A stretch of DNA of 11,319 bases from an uncultured Eubacteriales bacterium. Its GTDB lineage: Bacteria; Bacillota; Clostridia; Oscillospirales; Oscillospiraceae. This document shows, piece by piece, positions 1 to 5,751 of the stretch (the first letter of the stretch is position 1; each line of letters begins with the position of its first letter). The position numbers were made by a program, and so were the translations under genes. The notes below the pieces were generated by a model. That model was not told the origin of the DNA, searched no databases, and worked only from the letters and a program-made list of their open reading frames with translations. The stretch covers positions 1 through 11,319 of the forward strand of contig UQGU01000067.1 of assembly GCA_900540635.1 (NCBI GenBank). Reading direction: 5' to 3'.

Positions 1-38
1 TCCGGCGTATATCGTTTGTTTGGTACTCCTTTTGGCAT
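1..38 (-). CDS. IS3-family transposase OrfA, N-terminal fragment
   Basis: An ATG at 36-38 (minus strand) opens a frame reading MPKGVPNKRYTP up to the window edge. This is the typical opening of Firmicutes IS3-family OrfA proteins, which carry the helix-turn-helix that binds the element ends. It lies immediately inside the IS150-like terminus, as expected for the first gene of such an element. Only 12 codons are visible, so integrity and the OrfA/OrfB frameshift arrangement cannot be judged. The start sits shortly after an AAGTGGGGT stretch that may serve as ribosome binding site. Confidence 0.62.
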   Translation of the reverse strand, partial: MPKGVPNKRYTP

Positions 39-99
39 AGCAAAACACCCCACTTCTTAGATAGTATATCATACTGTCTAACAAATGGGGTGCAGTTCA
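1..99 (-). mobile_element. End of an IS150-like (IS3 family) insertion sequence
   Basis: Read on the minus strand from position 99, the element begins TGAACTGCACCCCATTTG. It starts with the TG terminus of IS3-family elements and closely follows the IS150 end as I remember it (TGTACTGCACCC...). A short transposase reading frame starts 60 bases inside. A small inverted repeat (AGTAT/ATACT, 63-67 and 71-75) lies just inside the end. Base 100 onward is the interrupted yhfC-type gene. The rest of the element, its other end and any target duplication lie outside the window. The boundary rests on motif recognition and on loss of homology in the host gene, so it could be off by a base or two. Confidence 0.72.
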
Positions 100-739
100 G
101 GATCCACCGGGAATCCTTTTTCCGGAAACCGTAGAAGACCATGGCGGTCATGCAGGTCTGGCAGACCATGGTCAGGACCCGCTCCAGCCCTGCCAACAGG
201 AAGAGCCCGGCAGAGGTGCTCTTCAGGGCTGCGGCAGCAGCGGTCAGCTGGGCGGTATCTGCCCCGGCGGCGGCTGCCTGCGCAGCCAAAGCATCGAAGC
301 CGCCGCTTTGCAGCAGAAACAGATATACCAGGTTATTGATGTAGGTCAGCCCGATGAGCAGAATCGCCTCTATTCCACCGTGGCCCAGGCCTGCGGCCAG
401 GGCGCGGGGAAAGGTCAGATTTTTTCGCAGCAGCCCCGCACCGGCGCAGCGGCCTGCCAGCTCGAAAAGCCCCGCGGTCAGGGCAAGCCCCAGGGTATAG
501 AGAAGCAGATGCTTCTGCGTCCAACTCAGGAATCCGGCATTTGCGGACAGGGCTGTGAGAATGGGCAACCGGATGAGCATCTGGGGCACGAAAAAGCCCA
601 ATGCGCCCACAATCCAGGCAGAGACGATACCCTCCCCCCTGTGCTTTTGCGCGTAGAAGATCAGGCCTCCGATGGGCAGAATCAGACAGATGCCCAGCGT
701 GATGCAGCAGGCAATGATTTTGGTAGCGTAGTGTTCCAT
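100..739 (-). pseudogene. YhfC-type intramembrane protease gene, truncated by IS
   Basis: The minus-strand frame from ATG 737-739 encodes a very hydrophobic multi-pass protein. At residues 119-125 it has GHGGIEA within GLGHGGIEAILLIGL, the hallmark of the YhfC family (putative glutamic/metal intramembrane proteases, PF10086). FELAGR precedes it at 92-97, and an E186-R187 pair sits in a later membrane segment. Native sequence stops at about residue 213 (RWI). The frame then runs through the IS end (NCTPFVRQYD...) to the window edge with no stop, giving a chimeric tail. Full-length relatives are usually near 250 residues and end with another membrane segment carrying an H/D pair, missing here. 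Residues 193-194 are CQ where I recall a His in relatives. The gene starts 3 bases after the repressor stop and its ribosome binding site (GGGGAG) overlaps that stop, so the two are cotranscribed. It is probably non-functional. Confidence 0.78.
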
Positions 740-742
740 GAT

Positions 743-1006
743 TTACTCCCCTTTCAGGTCCGCGATCCACAGAAGTGTTTCTTCCAGCACCGATGTATTC
801 AGCGTGTAATAGATGAATTTTCCCTCCCGGCTGTCATAAACCAGGTCCGCATCCTTCAGCACGGACAGGTGCCGGGAGATGGCCGCTCCGGAAATATCGA
901 AATGATCCGCAATTTCTCCGGCGCTTTTTTTGCCGGATTTCAGCAGATTCAGGATTTCCCGCCGGGTTGGGTCAGCCAGGGCTTTCAGGGTTTGCTGCAA
1001 TCCCAT
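743..1006 (-). CDS. SdpR-like ArsR-family transcriptional repressor
   Basis: An 87-residue winged-helix protein. It opens with LKALADPTRREILNLL, the ArsR-family first helices, followed by the helix-turn-helix (SAGEIADHFDISGAAISRHL) and the beta-wing (LVYDSREGKFIYYTLN). Short length and overall pattern match the SdpR-type autorepressors, which in Bacillus subtilis repress their own operon and are sequestered by a membrane partner. There are no obvious metal-binding cysteines, so a metal sensor is unlikely. The ATG at 1006 is chosen over an upstream in-frame start at 1108 because AGGAGG lies 7 bases before it and the promoter lies between the two. The next gene encodes a membrane protein of the YhfC family rather than SdpI. 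The palindrome at 1027-1053 is the likely operator. Confidence 0.87.
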   Translation of the reverse strand: MGLQQTLKALADPTRREILNLLKSGKKSAGEIADHFDISGAAISRHLSVLKDADLVYDSREGKFIYYTLNTSVLEETLLWIADLKGE

Positions 1007-1026
1007 GGGCACACCTCCTGAGAAAT

Positions 1027-1053
1027 ATTTAACAATTAACTTAATTGCTAAAT
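1027..1053. promoter_or_regulatory. Candidate operator of the SdpR-like repressor
   Basis: An AT-rich palindrome centred on base 1040, with half-sites AACAATTAA and TTAATTGCT. 13 of 14 base pairs flanking the centre are complementary, the single mismatch being 1032/1048. It sits between the -10 box of the repressor promoter (1056-1061) and the repressor start, over the expected transcription start, where a bound dimer would block transcription. Binding by this repressor is inferred from position and from known ArsR/SdpR behaviour. Confidence 0.72.
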
Positions 1054-1055
1054 GA

Positions 1056-1084
1056 ATGATACCACGGGGGAGACCGTTTGTCAA
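1056..1084 (-). promoter_or_regulatory. Sigma-A promoter of the sdpR-like/yhfC-type operon
   Basis: On the minus strand a perfect TTGACA -35 (1079-1084) is separated by 17 bases from TATCAT (1056-1061). The repressor start lies about 50 bases downstream, and the palindromic operator covers the intervening start-site region. Confidence 0.8.
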
Positions 1085-1100
1085 GGGGAAAAGAAACCTC

Positions 1101-1129
1101 TTGCACATTTTTGTTTCAAAGGATAGAAT
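1101..1129 (+). promoter_or_regulatory. Promoter of the pilus-like operon
   Basis: TTGCAC (1101-1106) and TAGAAT (1124-1129) are 17 bases apart, and the first gene starts 25 bases later. The promoter diverges from the sdpR-like promoter, the two -35 boxes being 16 bases apart. The candidate SdpR operator lies upstream of it, so cross-regulation is possible but not shown. Confidence 0.65.
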
Positions 1130-1153
1130 AGAGCTAAGGAAGGGGGCTTTGGC

Positions 1154-2059
1154 TTGCGGCGACTTAGAATACTCTGCTTTGCGGCGGCAATCTGTCTGCT
1201 GCTATCTGCCTGCGGCAGTGCGGCAGCGGCGGAAACCAAGGGCGAAGCCCCGGGAAACCCCTATATCATGCCGGAATTTCGGGATGCCCGGTTTCACGGG
1301 GAGGCGGCCACGGACTGCGGAGCGCTGAGGCTGGATGACTCCTGCCTGGACCAGGGCTATGTGGCGGTGCTGGCCCAGTCGGAAAAGCGGATGAAATTCC
1401 AGATCCTTTCGGGAGAGGAGACCTACAATTACGACCTGCCCGACCGGGAAGCCCAGGTGTTCCCCCTGAACATGGGCAGCGGCAGCTATACCTTCAAGCT
1501 CATGGAGCAGATTGAGGGCACAAAGTATGCCTGCACCTGGTCCGGCAGCCGGCAGGTGACATTGGAGGATGAATTTGAGCCCTTTCTCCGGCCCAGCCAG
1601 ATGGTTGCCTATTCGGCTTCTTCCCGGTGTGTCGCGCTGACGAAGCAGCTTGCCGAATGCTGCGAGACGGATACGGAGCTTGCATCCGCAATTTATGAAT
1701 ACCTGGTGGATAGCATCCGCTATGACAAGCAGAAGGCTGCCACGGTCCAGAGCGGCTATCTGCCGGACCCGGACGAGACTCTGGCAACCGGAAAGGGCAT
1801 CTGCTTTGACTATGCGGCTCTGGCCGCTGCCATGCTGCGCAGCGCCGGCATTCCCTGCAAGCTGATCACGGGCTATGTGGAAAACGATGTTTACCATGCC
1901 TGGAACTGCTTCTATCTGGAGAGCCAGGGCTGGGTGACGGTGCAGATTGCCGCGTCGCCGGACACCTGGCAGCGGGTGGACATCACCTTTGCCGCCAGCG
2001 GAACGCCAACCAATGCATTGCAGGATGATTCGCGGTATACCCCGCGGTTTACCTATTGA
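1154..2059 (+). CDS. Transglutaminase-fold lipoprotein
   Basis: A 301-residue predicted lipoprotein. Residues 1-20 form a signal peptide ending in the lipobox LSAC, with lipidated Cys20, so the mature protein should sit on the outer face of the cell membrane. The C-terminal half is a transglutaminase-like domain (cysteine-protease fold). Catalytic Cys217 lies in GKGICFDYA, His248 in YHAWN, and Asp276 in RVDITF, giving the full triad in order. Residues 30-150 are an uncharacterised extracellular beta-rich region. The start is TTG at 1154, preceded by GGAAGGGGG; no ATG fits the lipobox better. It opens the operon, 15 bases ahead of the pilC start. Such domains act as proteases, peptide transferases or crosslinkers. 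Processing or crosslinking of pilus-like proteins is a guess from location. Confidence 0.85.
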   Translation: MRRLRILCFAAAICLLLSACGSAAAAETKGEAPGNPYIMPEFRDARFHGEAATDCGALRLDDSCLDQGYVAVLAQSEKRMKFQILSGEETYNYDLPDREAQVFPLNMGSGSYTFKLMEQIEGTKYACTWSGSRQVTLEDEFEPFLRPSQMVAYSASSRCVALTKQLAECCETDTELASAIYEYLVDSIRYDKQKAATVQSGYLPDPDETLATGKGICFDYAALAAAMLRSAGIPCKLITGYVENDVYHAWNCFYLESQGWVTVQIAASPDTWQRVDITFAASGTPTNALQDDSRYTPRFTY

Positions 2060-2074
2060 ATGGGGGGAAACACC

Positions 2075-3100
2075 ATGAAAACAAAAGGACTGACAAGACA
2101 GGAGCTCTCCGCCTTCTGCGCCGGTGTGTCGGTGCTGCTGGGCTCCGGCAGCGGGATGGAAGAGGCCGTGGGCTTGTACGCCGAGGATTCCACCGGTGCG
2201 CTGGAGGCTGCCTGCAAGGCAATGGTGCCCAATATGAGCCTGGGCTTCGGAGAAGCCGCCGCCCAAACGGGGCTGTTCCCGGACTATGCCCTGGCGGTGA
2301 TGCAGACCGCCGAGGCTTCAGGCCGGCTGGAGGAGGGCTTGGGCCGTCTGGCGGAATACTACGACCGGCAGGATGCCCTGGAAAAGAAGGTTCGCAGCGC
2401 GGTCACCTATCCGGCGGCGCTGCTGCTGCTGCTGGGCGGTGTGCTGGCGGTGCTGGTTTTCGGCGTCATGCCCATGTTTCAGAACGTATACGACAATGTG
2501 ACCGGCGGACTGGCCGCTTCCAGCTATGCCTATGTGCTGTGGGCGGAGGTCCTCAGCCGGGTGGGGCTGTGCGTGGCCATTCTAGCAAGCGTGGGCCTAT
2601 TGGTGCTTGCGGCAGTCCAGCGCCGGGACCCGGAAAAACTGCGGCCCCGGTTTGCCCGGTTTCCGCTGACAAAGGACGCTTTTCTCACCATGGCCAAGGC
2701 CAATATGACGGATATGCTCGCAACCCAGCTGTGCAGCGGCATGGATGGGGCGGAAGCCCTGGACAGCGTGCTGCTCCATACGGAGCACAAAGACCTGAAA
2801 GCCGCTCTGGAGCGGTGCCGGGAATATATGGGAGAGGGCGAGAGCCTGGCAAAGGCGCTGTTCCATGCCCGCATCTTCCCCGGCCTCAGCGGAAGGATGC
2901 TCCTGAGCGGGGAAGAGAGCGGCACTCTGGCGGAGACCATGGTCACTCTGGCGGAAAAGCTGTCCGGCGACGCCTGGGAGGCGCTGGAAGCGCTGGTTGA
3001 CCGGGTGGAGCCGGTGCTGGTGGGCTTCCTGACGGTTTGTGTGGGGCTGACCCTGGTCAGCGTCATGCTGCCGCTGCTGGGCATTCTGGGGGCGGTGTGA
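2075..3100 (+). CDS. pilC: PilC/GspF-family inner membrane platform protein
   Basis: A 341-residue protein with two type II secretion F domains. The first (about 7-135) contains TAEASGRLEEGL and a following YYDRQDALEKKVRSAVTYP stretch. The second (about 198-336) contains GEESGTLAETM. Membrane segments fall at roughly 114-136, 163-181 and 313-338. In type IV pili and type II secretion, PilC/GspF is the membrane platform on which cytoplasmic ATPases drive pilin assembly and retraction. It is shorter than the usual 400 or so residues because the N-terminal leader before the first F domain is reduced. An in-frame ATG exists at 2060, but the ATG at 2075 is preferred because a run of six Gs lies 7 bases before it. 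The next gene begins one base after its stop. Confidence 0.9.
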   Translation: MKTKGLTRQELSAFCAGVSVLLGSGSGMEEAVGLYAEDSTGALEAACKAMVPNMSLGFGEAAAQTGLFPDYALAVMQTAEASGRLEEGLGRLAEYYDRQDALEKKVRSAVTYPAALLLLLGGVLAVLVFGVMPMFQNVYDNVTGGLAASSYAYVLWAEVLSRVGLCVAILASVGLLVLAAVQRRDPEKLRPRFARFPLTKDAFLTMAKANMTDMLATQLCSGMDGAEALDSVLLHTEHKDLKAALERCREYMGEGESLAKALFHARIFPGLSGRMLLSGEESGTLAETMVTLAEKLSGDAWEALEALVDRVEPVLVGFLTVCVGLTLVSVMLPLLGILGAV

Positions 3101-3101
3101 T

Positions 3102-3401
3102 GTGAAAAAGCTGTTCGTTGCGCTGCTGCTGTGCGTCTGTGTTCCGGCAGGCTTTCTTTGGACGCGGGCAGCCCGGCAGAATATCCGTTTGCAGAGCCGG
3201 GAATCCGTCCGGCAGGCGGTGCTGCGCAGCGCCGTGGAGTGCTACTGCGTGGAGGGAGCGTACCCGGAGAGCCTTGGCTATCTGGAGGAGAACTACGGCC
3301 TGAATGTGAACCATCGGGATTTTATTGTGACCTATGAGGTGTTTGCCAGCAATGTGGCCCCGGATGCCCGGGTGCTGGTGCGGGGGGAGGCAGAACCGTG
3401 A
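3102..3401 (+). CDS. Small membrane-anchored pseudopilin-like protein
   Basis: A 99-residue protein starting at GTG, one base after the pilC stop. It has a short basic N-terminus (MKK), one hydrophobic segment (about 4-20), then an amphipathic helix leading into AVECYCVEGAYPESLGYLEENY (split: AVECYCVEG, then AYPESLGYLEENY). The pattern of a helix ending in xYPxSLxxL is typical of the head of pilins and pseudopilins, where the chain turns from helix to sheet. No G-xxxx-E prepilin peptidase site is visible, so processing is doubtful. Position between pilC and the other small membrane proteins supports a structural or minor-pilin role. The function is inferred; no specific family is recognised with confidence. 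Confidence 0.68.
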   Translation: MKKLFVALLLCVCVPAGFLWTRAARQNIRLQSRESVRQAVLRSAVECYCVEGAYPESLGYLEENYGLNVNHRDFIVTYEVFASNVAPDARVLVRGEAEP

Positions 3402-3844
3402 GAAAATCTTCCGGCGCGTTGGCGCTCATGAATCTGCTCCTGGCGTTGGCACTGCTGGTGCTGGCTCTGGCAGGGGCCCGGCTCTATGGCCGGACCCTGG
3501 ACATTCGCCGGGAGAACACCCAGCTGCGCAGTGCCGTTGGCTATATCCAGAGTCAGGTAGGCGCGGCGGGATATTCCCGGGTGGCGCTGCGGCAGGGGCC
3601 GGAGGGAGTCATGCTCTGCATCCCCGAAGGGGCTTCGGATTATGAAACCCGCATTTTTGCCTGGGAAGGGCAGCTCTACAGCCAGTTTGCAGCAAAGGAC
3701 GCGGCGGTGGACTTATCGGACAGCCAGGCTCTGTGCGAACTGTCCGCCTTTTCCCTGACGGCTCGGGGAGCGCTGCTGGAAATCCGGGCGGACGGAAAGA
3801 CAGGCTTTGCCTGGTGCCGGGGAGGAATTCGGAATGAGACATAG
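3398..3844 (+). CDS. DUF4860-like single-pass protein, minor pilin candidate
   Basis: A 148-residue protein with GTG start overlapping the previous stop (GTGA). One membrane segment lies at about 7-27, directly after RKSSG. An amphipathic helix (RRENTQLRSAVGYIQSQV) follows, then a beta-rich domain containing YETRIFAWEGQLYSQF. This order of helix, then a YxTxIxxxxGxL strand pair, matches DUF4860 proteins as I remember them, which occur in Clostridia beside T2SSF and PilT-like genes. The SSG-ALALM sequence resembles a prepilin cleavage site, but the expected Glu at +5 is Met. Assignment to DUF4860 is from pattern memory, and a minor pilin role is inferred from the operon. Confidence 0.65.
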   Translation: MRKSSGALALMNLLLALALLVLALAGARLYGRTLDIRRENTQLRSAVGYIQSQVGAAGYSRVALRQGPEGVMLCIPEGASDYETRIFAWEGQLYSQFAAKDAAVDLSDSQALCELSAFSLTARGALLEIRADGKTGFAWCRGGIRNET

Positions 3845-4217
3845 GGAGAGCACCACCGGCCGCCTGGTCATGGCGGGCCCCATGGTGCTGTTTGTGGGCA
3901 TTTTCGCGGTGTGCTGCGGAATCCTCACCTGCGTTTTTTGGGGGGGCGCACAGCTCAGCCGGGAAGCGGCGCAGTATAATGAGGCGGTGATGCTCTGCCG
4001 CAGCCAGGCAGAGCGGCTGCGGGCGGGGGAAGCGCTGCCCGAGCACAGCTGCTTTGACGGCAGCCTTGCCCAGTGCGGCCCGGAGGACCCGGAATATTTG
4101 CTGTCAACCGCAGCGGAGCCCCGGCAGGGCTGCGTTTGCTGGACGCTGACGGTTTCCACGCCGGAGGGAGAGGCACTGTACAGCCTGGAAATTTTTATGG
4201 AGGAGGCGCGCAGGTGA
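3834..4217 (+). CDS. Single-pass pseudopilin-like protein
   Basis: A 127-residue protein. Start ATG 3834 is preferred over upstream in-frame codons because GGGAGG lies shortly before it; this overlaps the preceding gene by 11 bases. A basic N-terminus is followed by a membrane segment at about 12-35 and a long helix (SREAAQYNEAVMLCRSQAER). The soluble domain carries several cysteines and a C-terminal strand pattern (CWTLTVSTPEG...YSLEIF). The architecture is that of pseudopilins: N-terminal membrane helix extended into the exterior, then a small beta domain. No canonical prepilin site is present. A T6G7 homopolymer (3934-3946) lies in the coding sequence of the membrane segment. The family is not recognised by name. 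Confidence 0.64.
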   Translation: MRHRESTTGRLVMAGPMVLFVGIFAVCCGILTCVFWGGAQLSREAAQYNEAVMLCRSQAERLRAGEALPEHSCFDGSLAQCGPEDPEYLLSTAAEPRQGCVCWTLTVSTPEGEALYSLEIFMEEARR

Positions 4218-4618
4218 GAACGAGAGAGATGCATATGGGCGCTTTGGCGGTGCTGCTCTGCGTGACTGTGCTCTGCGTTGCGGTGTTCGGGGCCCTGACT
4301 CTGGTTACGGCAGCGGGGGACCTTCGCATGGCGCGCAGGACCGGGGAATACACAAGGTCCTGGTATGATTTGGAGAATCAGGGGCAGCTCTGGTGCAGCC
4401 AGATCCGCCGGTGGCAGGGGGGCAACTGCCAGTTGCCCCCGGATACGGTCCTGGAAGACGGGGTTGCCGGTGTAAAAATCCAGGATCAGACGGGAAAACT
4501 GGAAATTTGGCTGTCCCTTTCCGACGGCACACTGCTGCAATGGGACCATACAGCCGTTTGGCAGCCGGAGGAGACCCTGCACCTCTGGCCCGGGGAAGGA
4601 GCGGAAGATGGAAATTGA
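4214..4618 (+). CDS. Small single-pass membrane protein of the pilus-like operon
   Basis: A 134-residue protein starting at GTG 4214, overlapping the previous stop by four bases (GTGA), with GGAGGAGG upstream. One membrane segment lies at about 8-32 and is followed by a helical stretch around DLRMARRTGEYTRSWYDLENQ and a C-terminal beta-rich part (KLEIWLSLSDGTLLQW). Similar short proteins with an FxALxLxxAxxD...T..Y pattern accompany PilT and T2SSF genes in Clostridia, in my recollection, without a named function. It overlaps the pilT start by 11 bases, which argues for translational coupling. A minor-pilin or assembly-accessory role is inferred. Confidence 0.65.
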   Translation: MRTREMHMGALAVLLCVTVLCVAVFGALTLVTAAGDLRMARRTGEYTRSWYDLENQGQLWCSQIRRWQGGNCQLPPDTVLEDGVAGVKIQDQTGKLEIWLSLSDGTLLQWDHTAVWQPEETLHLWPGEGAEDGN

Positions 4619-5663
4619 AGCGATTCTGCGCCGCGCAGTTGACTGCGGCGCATCGGATATCTTTGTGGCGGCAGGTCTGCCGCTGACCTTTAAGATCAAG
4701 GGGGAGCAGCAGCGCACCGGGCAGCCCTATACCCCGGCGGACAGCGGGGCCTTTGCTGCGGCGCTGTACCGCCTGGCGGGCCGGGAAAGCTACTGCGTGG
4801 ACGGAAGCCGTATGGACGACGATTTTTCCTGCTCCCTCAGCGGCATTGGCCGGTTCCGGGTGAATCTGTTCCGGCAGCGGGGCACTCTGGCCGCGGTGGT
4901 CCGGGTCATCCGCTTCGGCCTGCCGAAGCCGGAGGAATTCCACATTCCGCCGGAGATCATGGCGGTGAAGGACTGCAAAAAGGGCCTGGTGCTGGTGACG
5001 GGCCAGGCGGGCTCCGGCAAGACCACCACCCTGGCCTGCATTGTGGACGCCATCAATCACAGCCGCTCCGGCCATATTCTCACCCTGGAAGACCCGGTGG
5101 AGTATATCCACCGGCACGATAAGTGCATTGTCAACCAGCGGGAGATCCGGTGCGACTGCCCCAGCTATGTGGCGGCTCTGCGCAGCGCCCTGCGGGAGAG
5201 CCCGGATGTGATCTTCCTGGGGGAGATGCGGGACCGGGAGACCATGGAGGTGGCCATGAGCGCCGCCGAGACCGGGCAGCTGCTGCTGTCCACCCTGCAT
5301 ACCATCGGCGCGGCCAACACCATCGACCGCATTATCGATGCCTTCCCGCCGGAGCAGCAGAGCCAGATCCGCTTACAGCTGTCCATGGTTTTGCAGACGG
5401 TCATCAGCCAGCAGATGGTGCCGGATGTGAATGGGAACCCCATTCCCGTGTTTGAAATCATGCATATGAATCTGGCAATCCGCAATCTGATTCGGGAGAG
5501 CAAGACCCACCAGATCGACAGCGCCATTGCCTCCAATGCTTCCCAGGGAATGCGGACCATGGATATGGCGCTGCTGGATCTGTGGAATCGGGGGCAGATT
5601 TCCAGGGAAACGGCTCTGACCTATTGCACGAATTTGGAGACAATGCGAAAAAAGCTGGGATAA
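4608..5663 (+). CDS. pilT: PilT-type twitching motility/retraction ATPase
   Basis: A 351-residue cytoplasmic hexameric ATPase of the secretion ATPase superfamily, normal length for PilT. Visible motifs are Walker A GQAGSGKTT (132-140), the Asp box TLEDPVEY (159-166), Walker B VIFLGEMRD (201-209) with Glu205, and the His box STLHT (228-232). The C-terminal AIRNLIRE (290-297), conserved in PilT and needed for retraction, is intact, followed by KTHQIDSAI. The N-terminal PAS-like domain (SDIFVAAGLPLTFKIKG) is also as expected. These features favour PilT over the PilB assembly ATPase, and there is no zinc-binding tetracysteine as in PilB. It powers depolymerisation through PilC. It is the last gene of the operon, and no clear terminator follows before the next promoter. 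Confidence 0.94.
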   Translation: MEIEAILRRAVDCGASDIFVAAGLPLTFKIKGEQQRTGQPYTPADSGAFAAALYRLAGRESYCVDGSRMDDDFSCSLSGIGRFRVNLFRQRGTLAAVVRVIRFGLPKPEEFHIPPEIMAVKDCKKGLVLVTGQAGSGKTTTLACIVDAINHSRSGHILTLEDPVEYIHRHDKCIVNQREIRCDCPSYVAALRSALRESPDVIFLGEMRDRETMEVAMSAAETGQLLLSTLHTIGAANTIDRIIDAFPPEQQSQIRLQLSMVLQTVISQQMVPDVNGNPIPVFEIMHMNLAIRNLIRESKTHQIDSAIASNASQGMRTMDMALLDLWNRGQISRETALTYCTNLETMRKKLG

Positions 5664-5665
5664 AA

Positions 5666-5694
5666 TTGACTTTTAGATAAATAACTCTTGTAAT
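5666..5694 (+). promoter_or_regulatory. Promoter of the BTAD/SARP-type regulator
   Basis: TTGACT (5666-5671), a 17-base spacer and TGTAAT (5689-5694) fall immediately after the pilT stop and 57 bases before the regulator start. Because no terminator separates pilT from this point, some read-through from the pilus-like operon is also likely. Confidence 0.6.
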
Positions 5695-5751
5695 TCTTCC
5701 CGGGTTGTGGTATCTTGTTAGAGTAGAATCAATTCGGGGAGGGGTGTAGAC

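Noticed and set aside
308..1021. A 237-codon plus-strand frame opposite the repressor and the yhfC-type gene
   Set aside because: Its product has no recognisable domain, while the minus-strand genes show clear ArsR and YhfC motifs, a promoter and ribosome binding sites.
1202..2266. A 354-codon minus-strand frame opposite the transglutaminase-like gene
   Set aside because: It is a shadow of a plus-strand gene with a lipobox and full catalytic triad, and it crosses into the pilC start.
4305..5300. A 331-codon minus-strand frame opposite pilT
   Set aside because: It is opposite a complete PilT with all ATPase motifs; there is no own promoter or domain.
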